Source: Diphasiastrum complanatum (taxonomy: Eukaryota; Streptophyta; Lycopodiopsida; Lycopodiales; Lycopodiaceae). Taken from it: a stretch of DNA of 64,000 nucleotides. Numbering within the stretch: the stretch's first letter is position 1; every line of letters begins with the position of its first letter. The stretch spans positions 45,630,180 through 45,694,179 of the forward strand of contig CM055101.1 of the NCBI GenBank assembly GCA_029204225.1. The letters are read 5' to 3'. A program made the translations under genes and the position numbers. Shown piece by piece: positions 10,118 through 20,964 of this stretch. A model generated the notes under the pieces. The model ran no database searches. It was not told where the DNA came from and was given only the letters and a program-made list of their open reading frames with translations.

Positions 10118-10483
10118 ATGGCTGAGCGAATACCACCGAAGCCCGAGGGCGAAGCCAGGAGAAAGCTTGAGGAAGATATCCGAAGGCACAACGAGAGGCA
10201 TCGGAAGCAAGAGGCAGATATCCGAGAGATGCTGCGACAGACTCGACAGAGAAATCCGGAACCGGAGCCACCCGCCCCCGCTGTGGATCCTGTCCCCGCT
10301 GTCGAGCTGGATCTGGATGAGCAGATCGGAATGAATTTCACACGACGGCAGCTCATCATGGTCAGGGAAAGGGCGGCCAGACGTCGGGCTAACCAGGAGG
10401 CAGCTCGGGCTAACCGGGAGGCAGAGCAAGAGCGACAAAACAATGCACCAGACGAGGGCGAGGAGTCGGTGGAGGATCAGTGA
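10118..10483 (+). CDS. Accessory protein of the hAT element (121 aa), copy C
   Basis: Unrecognised family. The product is highly charged: an Arg/Glu-rich helix at residues 10-46, a Pro-rich hinge (PEPEPPAPAVDPV, about 47-59), a second basic helix with FTRRQLIMVRERAARRRANQ at 74-93, and an acidic tail ending EEESVEDQ-like. This suggests a coiled-coil or protein/DNA-binding adaptor; there is no signal peptide or membrane segment. I chose the MAER start because copy D has a stop just upstream of it in the same frame and both copies then give exactly 121 aa. It converges on the transposase gene with 523 bp between the stop codons. C and D differ at only four residues. A role in transposition or in countering host silencing is inference only, by analogy with two-gene Mutator-type elements. 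Confidence 0.75.
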   Translation: MAERIPPKPEGEARRKLEEDIRRHNERHRKQEADIREMLRQTRQRNPEPEPPAPAVDPVPAVELDLDEQIGMNFTRRQLIMVRERAARRRANQEAARANREAEQERQNNAPDEGEESVEDQ

Positions 10484-11006
10484 GGGATGTTTAGAATAGA
10501 TGAGGTCCACCCGTATGTGGCGGACTGTTGCTATGTAGTTTTCGGCAGTTTATGGTGCAGCAAATAACTAGATGGCTGCTTAAAAAAATGACAGTATATG
10601 TGATGTTATCCTGATACAACGGTTGAATATATACATAGTTGTTTTTTGTGCAACGCGAGCCTGGTCATGTAAGATGCAATGTTTGTAATTTTTTTAAATG
10701 CAGATGTATTACATGTGTTTATTCAATGTCGTTTGGGGTGTAGGGGTGATTGCTGTGCTCATGATGTAGGTGCATCTATGTGAAGCTAGCATTCACTTCA
10801 AACGAAATTAAATGAAAATAGGATTCACACACGCACATAGAATTCTTCAACATAAAATAAAGCATCACATGTACAGAGCGACATACGCACAATGTGCAGC
10901 AAATAATGTAGGCCAAACACTGTATATAATGTGAAAAATCATCTGAGTACAATGGTAGACCGACTGCTAGAGACAAACTACTGAAACTAAAACAATAGAG
11001 CCACAA
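10484..11006. other. Intergenic region between convergent genes, overlapping poly(A) signals
   Basis: No ORF. A plus-strand AATAAA at 10856-10861 could end the accessory transcript. A minus-strand AATAAA (10718-10723 on the plus strand, as TTTATT) could end the transposase transcript. If both are used, the two mRNAs overlap by about 140 bp or more at their 3' ends. Confidence 0.5.
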
Positions 11007-14000
11007 TCAATGCTCTGGCTCTGACTCAGACGAATGCTCTGGAGACAACTCAGGGCCCCGAGCTGACTCTCGCAGCCGATATCTCTGCCTGTCTGGAACT
11101 GGCATGGGCTGTGTATCCGAGGGGGAAGACTCGTCATCCTCATCCTCCCAATCAGCCTCCGCATCAGCCCCCAAGCAGGCCAAACCAACAACACCTGCTC
11201 CAACTGGCTGTGATACTGCACCTCTACCTGTACCTGGAGCCCTGCGTGGTCGTCCTCTCCTCCCTGGCAGTTTCTGTGCCTTGCCTTTCTTGTTCGGTGC
11301 ACCCTTGGGCCTGCCTGGTCTCTTGCGGACAAGAGGAGCTGTCAATGCCTCGTCACCCCCATGCAAATCACCTGGCTGGCTAGGCTGGGCCCAAGCTGAG
11401 GCCGGCTGGGATAGGGAAGCAAAAGAGGGAACTCCCTGTGCAACTGAGCGAGGAGGATGAGCTCGTGGAGTGTGTGCCCGTGGGGCTGCTGCAGGTGGAG
11501 GAACTGGCTGTGCAGGAGGCGAGTACAGTGGCGATATGTACTGAAAGGGGCGCTGTGGTGGCCGGTACTGGTACATCCTGGGTGCTGCCAAAGGAGGAGG
11601 ATGTGACGTGGGTGCTGCCACTGGAGGAGACACTGTGGATGTGGGCGCTGCAAGAGAAAACCTGGGCACAGATGGTGGCCTGCCATGGAGACCTGGTGCT
11701 GCAGAAGTGGACGGCGATGGAGGGGATGCAGGCCTAAATGGCATCGTTGGCACTGGAGGAGCTGTGCGACGCACATACACCCTCTGAGGAGCTGGAGGAA
11801 CTGTAGGCACCTCATGCGGCTGCTCTGGCTGGGACTCTGTGTGTGGCATGCTGGCAAGAGATGATGGGGGCGCCCTGACACTCGGCATCTGCTGGGCCTC
11901 TGAATCCAATGTGGCAACCAAGTCGGCCAGCTGGGCATCCGAATACAAATGCTCTGGGCTCTGGGACTCATCCTGTGCACCAGCCTCTAAATCATCCTGT
12001 GCACCGACCTCTGAATCATCCTGTGCACCAACCCCTGAATCAACCCAAGCCTCATCCCGTGCCTCATCATGTGCACCCTGTAGACCTTGCATGGCCTCCC
12101 AATCTGTGCAATGAAAGTCATCAGGTGCCTCCTCTGGTGTGCTGTCGTAGTAACGGCCATGACTCTGTGCTGCATGCATCCAAACATCTGCGGGACCAGC
12201 ATCTAAACCACTCTGCCCTCTATCAAGAGCCTCCTCCATCATGTCGACATAGGTAGGTATGCCACTGCCCCCCCCTGTGTGCCCTGCCTGTCTGCCGGTA
12301 TAACCTGTGCCATGTGTCCCACCTCTGCCACGTGATGCACCTGTGACCCCTGCCCGTGGCGTGTGCCCTGCACCTGTATAATCTGCCTCATCCCTCTCTG
12401 GTCTGGCAAACACAACCCGAATGGGCTCATCCTCATCATGCTCATCCTCTGACACTGGCTCATCTGCCTCATACAATGGGGGCTCTCTGTGCTCAAGCCC
12501 AAGCTCTCTCTCTCTCATCTCGGCAAGCTCCCTCTCTCTCTCTGCCATCAACTGTGTGCCCAGGTCATCTGCAGGCATGGGATGGGTGCTGTCCGTAGGC
12601 AAGTCAACCTGGCGCTCCAAATCAGATATCTTCGTCTGCAAGGTTTAAAATTTGCATGTCAGAGAGACAACTTTTTCAAGAAATGAAATCAACATACCAG
12701 GAGTCAACCAACATGCTATGAAAGATTAGCTTATCACCTGCAATGCGCTCGTAATGGTCGGAAGCCTCCTGGCGAGACGTGCGTTGGTGCTACAGAACAC
12801 CAACCGCTCCAACTGACTCACTGACAACCGGTTTCTTCTCCTCGTGTGAATCAGTGCCCATGTGCTCCAATTACGCTCACACACAGAGGCAGCACAGTCC
12901 TGTGGTGCGTGCATTGAAATACTTCAGCACATTGTGGCAAAGGTGAAACTTCAACGAAACACAAAAAATGGAGGATAAAATGAGATGCATACCTGAGAAA
13001 GGACACGCAGTGCAAGACGCTGTATAGATGGGTATGTGCTACCGAACATGGTCCACCAGGTAATGGGTAGCTGCCTCCTCTCTGGATCCTGGGCAGCCGG
13101 GTGGCCGAATGTGCCCATGCCGAAACGAAATGCAGCGAGCTCCTCCATGAGCCTGATAGGATCCAAACCTATGTGTGGACCCACCCTGTGAATGTACTGA
13201 AGCCAATCGGCCTCGAGCTCCCTGTCTGCGATCTGTGTCGGAGAGAGGAAGAGGGGATGCAGCATGTGTGCAACGCTATGGATACTCCTGTGGAAGTAGT
13301 TCCATCGCGTCTCCCATATGAACTTCAGCTCTGTCATCCTGCAGGTGAGGGGCATGTGGTTTAGGGCATTACGAAAAAGCTTAACATTGACAGAAAAACA
13401 AACTAGCAAGTACTGAAAAGATAAAGGTCAATTGCAACACTGTACCGCTTACCTCTCTGGCTGCAAGATGGGCAGCTGCAGGAACTGTCCAATCCGGTCC
13501 ATGAGCTCATACACCAGTCCAAGTGTCGACCCCTCGCTGTCAGCCATGCGGAGCACAATGTAGAGTGGTCGAAGCAGTCCTGACAATGTCTGTGCATCCC
13601 TCCAGAACTGGTCTCCCCTCACCGTGGAAGAAAAGTGCTCCCCATCCTCAGTGTGCGGAAATGTACTGGCACCCCAAAGATCACTGGCAACCATCTGTAG
13701 AAGCTGGGCCCTGCACCTGATCAAACGGTCGATGACCACCAAGTCGAATGCAAAGCGCGTGGGGGCTGGCTTACGGAGGTCCAGATGGCTAAACACCCGA
13801 AACATGGCAAGAACACGCCTCTTTCTGGTGACAAAAGTCACCAGGAAGAGGGCCTCCCGGACGATGGCTCTAACCCAGGGAAGTGCTCCAATGTCCCCCA
13901 TCAAAAGGTCTATGCCGTGGGCTGCACAGGGGGTATGAACAATATGAGGGAACTCGGCCTCTAGCAGTACACCCATCTGAATGCAGTTCGTGGCATTGTC

Positions 14001-15326
14001 CGTCACCACCGTGACGACATGCTGTGGGCCTATGGCTAGGATGGAAGACCTGATGACATCAAACATGAACTCTGCAGATATGACTCTCCCCCCCCTGCTG
14101 CAATCCACTGCCCTCAAAAACTGTGTGCCCATGCAGCTGGAGACCAGTATGTTGAGGATCGGCCTCCTCCTGACATCAGTCCAGCCATCGGACATGATGC
14201 TGCAACCGTAAGTGGCCCAGTGCCGACGCAGAGGCTCCATCTCTCTAGACAAGGACTCGACCCTATCCCTCAGCATGTGTGTGCGGACAACCTCTGAACT
14301 AGGGACTCTCCAGCTAGGGCTGACAGACTGTGCAAGGCGGAAGGCCCTTCTGAAGGGCTCAGAGTCGGTGATGGCAAAGGGCAGGTTCAGCTCGTAAACC
14401 AGACTGGCCACGGCCTGTGTGGCCTCTCTGTCCATGTGCGGCTGATGCGCGCCGCGAATGGTCTGCTGCACGAGGGCTCTCCCTGGTGGACGACGGGTGG
14501 TGGACCTCCAGCACGGTGCACCAACCGTGACGGGAATGGACGATGACGCGACAGGCTGGGCGCTGGTGGATGCATCGGCTGTAGACGTGGAATGGGGAGA
14601 GTGGGATGCACTGGCAGGGATGGGTGCAGCAGCATAGGTGGGGTGCACTGGTGGAGGGGCAACATCTGGCATGGGGTACGAAAACTGCTGGCTGAGGAGG
14701 TCATCCGGATGGGAAGGGAAGGAAGAAGGGATCTCTTCCACATCCTCGAAGGCCCGCCCAGTACCATCCTGGGCCTGCTCGGGTGGCGGAGAGTCCATGA
14801 GAAAGTCGTAGACTGGTGGAGTGCGAGCAACGGTGGGTGGTGGTGGAACCGCAGTGGCAACTGTCGGACGCGATGGGACGGGATCCACCGGAATCTGAGC
14901 AGATGGGGGTGCATGAGGCAGAGCTGTCTGAGGGGCAAAGGGACCAGAGGAGGATGCACTCCCTCTCCTCGTGCGTGCCAGCCAAGCAGGCAGCAACTCT
15001 GGGTTAGTCACATAAGGAGCGGTGCAAAATCGGAGAACGCCCTCCGAAATGGTGTTCTCCCCTGCCACGAGCCGCGGCCCGTAGGTGTCCAATAGTCGCT
15101 GCCTGTCGGGGACGGTCATGCTGCCACAAGGGGCAGCATTCAAGGTGGCACCATTTTTGGCGCGTGCACCGAGCAGATGGCCTTTAAGGCGAGTGAGGGA
15201 TGCAGCAAACTCGACGAGACAGTATCGGCAGCGCACGATCTTCTGACCGGTCTTGTTGGCCTTGTCGGCAACCCGCCTGACAATGTCTACCTCGTCCCAC
15301 AGACCGGAAAGGTCGGATTGCACCAT
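11007..15326 (-). CDS. hAT transposase with AT-hook C-terminal tail, four exons, intact (copy C)
   Basis: Predicted exons: 15326-13453, 13338-12993, 12899-12738 and 12635-11007, all with GT/AG borders and matching phases, giving 1,336 aa. The start MVQSDLSGLW is conserved in D. Residues 33-67 form a BED finger (C33, C36, H50, C67). Residues 100-290 are Pro/Ser-rich. The DUF659/RNase H-like core follows with SDGWTD (D380), VTDNATNC (D443) and CAAHGIDL (C467/H470). Exon 3 carries the hAT dimerisation motif SVCERNWSTWALIHT, with E748 as candidate third catalytic residue. Exon 4 adds a Pro-rich and acidic tail with a GAQDDSEV-type repeat and two AT-hooks (RKRPGRPKG and GRRGRPRR, about 1230-1260). 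Ordinary plant hAT transposases are 600-800 aa, so the tail is exceptional. The intron 1 donor contains an in-frame TAA, so retention yields a 625-aa protein. Confidence 0.8.
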
Positions 15327-15610
15327 TGCGATGGAGAAAACTAAGGACAAAACGCTGGAAAAAAAACAGCAGGGTACACTATGTGAGAGACGCTGAAAAT
15401 GGGCGAAGGCAGGTTCTTGCAAATCAGATGCAAGGCAGGGCGGTCTGTGGGCGAAGGGCGACGCAAATCAGACGCAAGGCAAGGAAGACAGGGCAGCAAA
15501 ACCAGTAGCGAAGGCAGGGCAACGATGGCTGGAAAAAAATTGGGAGAGAAGAAGCGAGGGGGGCGGGTAGATTAGGTTTAAAAAAATTTCAAAAAATATT
15601 AAATATTAAT
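15327..15610 (-). promoter_or_regulatory. 5' flank of the transposase gene, copy C
   Basis: GC-rich purine-biased leader upstream of the ATG, then an A/T-rich stretch leading into the palindrome-rich terminus. It presumably holds the transposase promoter, but I see no clear TATA box. The matching region of D is 15860-16130. Confidence 0.35.
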
Positions 15611-15625
15611 TATATTAATATATTA

Positions 15626-15710
15626 TGGTACCGCGGTACCATCATGGTACCGCGGTACCAGTACGGTCCCGCGGTACCGGGATCCGCGGTACCCAGTACC
15701 GCGGGACCTA

Positions 15711-15712
<2 letters not shown>
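15626..15712. repeat. Right palindrome-rich terminus of copy C
   Basis: An array of GGTACC and GGATCC units ending GCGGGACCTATG, immediately followed by (TA)n. Read inwards it starts CATAGGTCCCGC and is an imperfect inverted match to the left end. Confidence 0.75.
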
Positions 15713-15765
<53 letters not shown>

Positions 15766-15773
15766 GTACCATG

Positions 15774-15826
<53 letters not shown>

Positions 15827-15829
15827 TAT
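15713..15829. repeat. (TA)n tract between elements C and D, with a 16-bp remnant
   Basis: About 117 bp of TA repeats. In the middle (about 15761-15776) is TATAGGTACCATGATA, which combines a D-like left end (TATAGGTACC) with a B-like right end (GGTACCATGATA) sharing one GGTACC. It looks like a fully deleted element. Confidence 0.8.
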
Positions 15830-16130
15830 TATAGGTCCCGGTACCACAATATAATAATATATTTATTATTTAATATTTTTTTAGTTTTTTTTTTACCTAA
15901 ACCTACCCGCCCCCCTCGCATTTCCTCTGAAATTTTTTTGTGCCCTCTCCGCCCTGCCATCGCTGCTGGTTTTTCTTGCCTGCCTTTGATTCCTTGCGTC
16001 GCCCATCGCCCACGCAACGCCCTGCCTTGCATCTGATTTCCTTTGCCCCGCATTCGCCCATTTTCAGCGTCTCTCCAACAGTGAACCCTGCTGTTTTTTT
16101 TCCAGCAATCCATCCCTCATTTCATCTGCA

Positions 16131-19100
16131 ATGGTGCAATCCGACCTTTCCGGTCTGTGGGACGAGGTAGACATTGTCAGGCGGGTTGCCGACAAGGCCA
16201 ACAAGACCGGTCAGAAGATCGTGCGCTGCCGATACTGTCTCGTCGAGTTTGCTGCATCCCTCACTCGCCTTAAAGGCCATCTGCTCGGTGCACGCGCCAA
16301 AAATGGTGCCACCTTGAATGCTGCCCCTTGTGGCAGCATGACCGTCCCCGACAGGCAGCGACTACTGGACACCTACGGGCCGCGGCTCGTGGCAGGGGAG
16401 AACACCATTTCGGAGGGCGTTCTCCGATTTTGCACCGCTCCTTATGTGACTAGCCCAGAGTTGCTGCCTGCTTGGCTGGCACGCACGAGGAGAGGGAGTG
16501 CATCCTCCTCCGGTCCCTTTGCCCCTCAGACAGTTCTGCCTCATGCACCCCGATCTGCTCAGATTTCGGTGGATCCCGTCCCATCGCGTCCGACAGTTGC
16601 CACTGCGGTTCCACCACCACCCACTGTTGCTCGCACTCCACCAGTCTACGACTTTCTCATGGACTCTCCGCCACCCGAGCAGGCCCAGGATGGTACTGGG
16701 CGGGCCTTTGAGGATGTGGAAGAGATCCCTTCTTCCTTCCCTTCCCATCCGGATGACCTCCTCAGCCATCAGTTTTCGTACCCCATGCCAGATGTTGCCC
16801 CTCCACCAGTGCACCCCACCTATGCTGCTGCACCCATCCCTGCCAGTGCATCCCACTCTCCCCATTCCACGTCTATAGCCGATGCATCCACCAGCGCCCA
16901 GCCTGTCGCGTCATCGTCCATTCCCGTCACGGTTGGTTCACCGTGCTGGAGGTCCACCACCCGTCGTCCACCAGGGAGAGCCCTCGTGCAGCAGACCATT
17001 CGCGGCGCGCATCAGCCGCACATGGACAGAGAGGCCACACAGGCCGTGGCCAGTCTGGTTTACGAGCTGAACCTGCCCTTTGCCATCACCGACTCTGAGC
17101 CCTTCAGAAGGGCCTTCCGCCTTGCACAGTCTGTCAGCCCTAGCTGGAGAGTCCCTAGTTCAGAGGTTGTCCGCACACACATGCTAAGGGATAGGGTCGA
17201 GTCCTTGTCTAGAGAGCCTCTGCGTCGGCACTGGGCCACTTACGGTTGCAGCATCATGTCCGATGGCTGGACTGATGTCAGGAGGAGGCCGATCCTCAAC
17301 ATACTGGTCTCGAGCTGCATGGGCACACAGTTTTTGAGGGCAGTGGATTGCGGCAGGGGGGGGAGAGTCATATCTGCAGAGTTCATGTTTGATGTCATCA
17401 GGTCTTCCATCCTAGCCATAGGCCCACAGCATGTCGTCACGGTGGTGACGGACAATGCCACGAACTGCATTCAGATGGGTGTACTGCTAGAGGCCGAGTT
17501 CCCTCACATTGTTCATACCCCCTATGCCGCGCACGGCATAGACCTTCTGATGGGGGACATAGGTGCACTTCCCTCGGTTAGAGCCATCGTCCATGAGGCC
17601 CTCTTCCTGGTGACAAAAGTCACCAGGAAAAGGCGTGTTCTTGCCATGTTCCGGGTGTTCAGCCATCCGGACCTCTGTAAGCCAGCCCCCACACGCTTTG
17701 CATTCGACTTGGTGGTCATCGACCGTCTGATCAGATGTAGGGCGCAGCTTCTACAGATGGTTGCCAGTGATCTTTTGTGTGCCAGTACATTTCAGCACAC
17801 TGAGGATGGGGAGCACTTTTCTTCCACGGTGAGGGGAGACCAATTCTGGAGGGATGCACAAACATTGTCAGGACTGCTTCGACCACTATACATTGTGCTC
17901 CGCATGGCTGACAGCGAGGGGTCGACACTTGGACTGGTGTATGAGCTCATGGACCGGATTGGACAGTTCCTGCAGCTACCCATCTTGCAGCCAGAGAGGT
18001 AAGCGGTACAGTGTTGCAATTGACCTTTATCTTTTTAGTACTTGCTAGTTTGTTTTTCTGTCAGTGTTAAGCTTTTTCGTAATGCCCTAAACCACATGCC
18101 CCTCACCTGCAGGATGACAGAGCTGAAGTTCATATGGGAGACGCGGTGGAACTACTTCCACAGGAGTATCCACAGCGTTGCACACATGCTGCATCCCCTC
18201 TTCCTCTCTCCGACACAGATCGCAGACAGAGAGCTTGAGGCCGATTGGCTTCAGTACATTCACAGGGTGGGTCCACACATAGGTTTGGATCCTATCAGGC
18301 TCATGGAGGAGCTCGCTGCATTTCGTTTCGGCATGGGCACATTCGGCCACCCGGCTGCCCTGGACCCAGAGAGGAGGCAGCTACCCATTACCTGGTGGAC
18401 CATGTTCGGTAGCACATACCCATCTATACAGCGTCTTGCACTGCGTGTCCTTTCTCAGGTATGCATCTCATTTTATCCTCCATTTTTTGTGTTTCGTTGA
18501 AGTTTCACCTCTGCCACAATGTGCTGAAGTATTTCAAAGCACGCACCTGTGCTGCCTCCGTGTGTGAGCGTAATTGGAGCACATGGGCACTAATTCACAC
18601 GAGGAGAAGGAACCGCTTGTCAGTGAGTCAGTTGGAGCGGTTGGTGTTCTGTAGCACCAACGCACGTCTCGCCAGGAGGCTTCCGACCATTACGAGCGCA
18701 TTGCAGGTGATAAGCTAACCTTTCATAGCATGTTGGTTGACTCCTGGTATGCTGGTTTCATTTCTTGATAGAGTTGTTTCTCTGACATGCCAATTTTAAA
18801 CCTTGCAAACGAAGATATCCGATTTGGAGCGCCAGGTTGACTTGCCTACGGACAACACCCATCCCATGCCTGCAGATGACCTGGGCACACAATTGATGGC
18901 ATAGAGAGAGAGGGAGCTTGCCGAGATGAGAGAGAGAGAGAGAGCTTGGGCTTGAGCACAGAGAGCCCCCATTGTATGAGGCAGATGAGCTAGTGTCAGA
19001 GGATGAGCATGATGAGGATGAGCCCATTCAGGTTGTGTTTGCCAGACCAGAGAGGGATGAGGCAGATTATACAGGTGCAGGGCACACGCCACGGGCAGGG

Positions 19101-20441
19101 GTCACAGGTGCATCACGTGGCAGAGGTGGGACACATGGCACATGTTATACTGGCAGACAGGCAGGGCACACAGGGGGGGGCAGTGGCATACCTACCTATG
19201 TCGACATGATGGAGGAGGCTCTTGATAGAGGGCAGAGTGGTTTAGATGCCGGTCCCGCAGATGTTTGGATGCGTGCAGCACAGAGTCATGGCCGTTACTA
19301 CGACAACACACCAGAGGAGGCACCTGATGACTTTCATTGCACAGATTGGGAGGCCATGCAGGGTCTACAGGGTGCACATGATGAGGCACAGGATGAGGCT
19401 TGGGTTGATTCAGGGGTTGGTGCACAGGATGATTCAGAGGTTGGTGCACAGGATGATTTAGAGGCTGGTGCACAGGATGAGTCCCAGAGCCCAGAGCATT
19501 TGTATTCGGATGCCCAGCTGGCCGACTTGGTTGCCATATTGGATTCAGAGGCCCAGCAGATGCCGAGTGTCAAGGCGCCCCCATCATCTCTTGCCAGCAT
19601 GCCACACACAGAGTCCCAGCCAGAGCAGCCGCATGAGGTGCCTACAGTTCCTCCAGCTCCTCAGAGGGTGTATGTGCGTCGCACAGCTCCTCCAGTGCCA
19701 CCGATGCCATTTAGGCCTGCAGCCCCTCCATCGCCGTCCACTTCTGCAGCACCAGGTCTCCATGGCTGGCCACCATCTGTGCCCAGGTTTTCTCTTGCAG
19801 CACCCACATCCACAGTGGCTCCTCCAGTGGCAGCACCCACGTCACATCCTCCTCCTTTGGCAGCACCCAGGATGTACCTGTACCGGCCACCACAGCGCCC
19901 CTTTCAGTACATATCGCCACTGTACTCGCCTCCTGCACAGCCAGTTCCTCCACCTGCAGCAGCCCCACGGGCACACACTCCACGAGCTCATCCTCCTCGC
20001 TCAGATGCACAGGGAGTTCCCTCTTTTGCTTCCCTATCCCAGCCGGCCTCATCTTGGGCCCAGCCTAGCCAGCCAGGTGATTTGCATGGGGGTGACGAGG
20101 CATTGACAGCTCCTCTTGTCCGCAAGAGACCAGGTAGGCCCAAGGGTGCACCGAACAAGAAAGGCAAGGCACAGAAACTGCCAGGGAGGAGAGGACGACC
20201 ACGCAGGGCTCTAGGTACAGGTAGAGGTGCAGTATCACAGCCAGTTGGAGCAGGTGTTGTTGGTTTGGCCTGCTTGGGGGCTGATGCGGAGGCTGATTGG
20301 GAGGATGAGGATGACGAGTCTTCCCCCTCGGATACACAGCCCATGCCAGTTCCAGACAGGCAGAGATATCGGCTGCGAGAGTCAGCTCGGGGCCCTGAGT
20401 TGTCTCCAAAGCATTCGTCTGAGTCAGAGCCAGAGCATTGA
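16131..20441 (+). pseudogene. Transposase gene of copy D, defective in exons 3-4
   Basis: Exon 1 (16131-17998) and exon 2 (18113-18458) are open and match copy C, including the BED finger, SDGWTD, VTDNATNC and AAHGIDL. Exon 3 (about 18545-18706) keeps TCAASVCERNWS-type dimerisation residues, but a short deletion removed the CACAG acceptor used in C. An in-frame alternative AG exists at 18528-18529. The exon 4 acceptor has also changed (TTGCAG to TTGCAA). Exon 4 has an early stop (GCATAG near 18900) and a frameshift before the 489-aa frame 18972-20441, which still encodes the Pro-rich tail and both AT-hooks. At most a truncated transposase can be made. Residues around LPSVRAIV...STFQHTEDG resemble copy A rather than C. 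Confidence 0.8.
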
Positions 20442-20964
20442 TTGTGGCTCTGTTGTTTTAGTTTCAGTAGTTTGTCTCTAGCAGACGGTCTACCATTGTA
20501 CTCAGATGATTTTTCACATTATATACAGTGTTTGGCCTACATTATTTGCTGCACATTGTGCATATGTCGCTCTGTACATGTGATGCTTTATTTTATGTTG
20601 AAGAATTCTATGTGCGTGTCTGAATCCTATTTTCATTTAATTTCGTTTGAAGTGAATGCTAGCTTCACATATATGCACCTACATCATGAGCACAGCAATC
20701 ACCCCTACACCCCAAACGACATTTCATAAACACATGTAATACATCTGCATTTAAAAAAATTACAGACATTGCATCTTACATGACCAGGCTCGCGTTGCAC
20801 AAAAAACAACTATGTATATATTCAACCGTTGTATCAGGATAACATCACATATACTGTCATTTTTTTAAGCAGCCATCTAGTTATTTGCTTCAGCATAAAC
20901 TGCCGAAAACTACATAGCAACAGTCCGCCACATACGGGTGGACCTCATCTATTCTAAACATCCC
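20442..20964. other. Intergenic region between convergent genes of copy D
   Basis: Mirror of 10484-11006 with no ORF. The AATAAA of the transposase strand is changed to CATAAA here, while the accessory-strand signal (TTTATT at about 20588-20593) is kept. Confidence 0.5.

Larger units (their letters stand above)
9467..15712 (-). mobile_element. Intact-looking two-gene hAT-type transposon, copy C
   Basis: A 6,246-bp element bounded by CATAG at 9467 and CTATG at 15712, with (TA)n outside both ends. The ends are imperfect inverted repeats made of many GGTACC and GGATCC palindromes. Inside lie 85-bp tandem repeats, the accessory gene (plus strand) and a four-exon transposase gene (minus strand), converging tail to tail. 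hAT elements usually have a short TIR with A at position 2 and G at position 5, and an 8-bp duplication. CATAG fits, but an 8-bp duplication cannot be seen inside a TA tract. No stop or frameshift is seen in either gene, so this is the best candidate for the autonomous copy. Confidence 0.85.

Noticed and set aside
11104-12648. Long plus-strand frames opposite transposase exon 4
   Set aside because: They are antisense shadows of the Pro-rich GC-rich coding strand; splice borders and AT-hooks support the minus strand.
9467-15712. Classification as Helitron or Mutator because of the AT target and two genes
   Set aside because: No Rep/helicase or MULE transposase domain; the BED, DUF659 and ER-type dimerisation motifs are hAT.
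15713-15829. (TA)n with flanking palindromes as a replication origin
   Set aside because: Explained better as the target microsatellite between two transposons; no origin features seen.
18972-20441. 489-aa ORF in copy D as an independent gene
   Set aside because: It is exon 4 of the transposase downstream of a stop and frameshift; the matching exon in copy C splices in frame.
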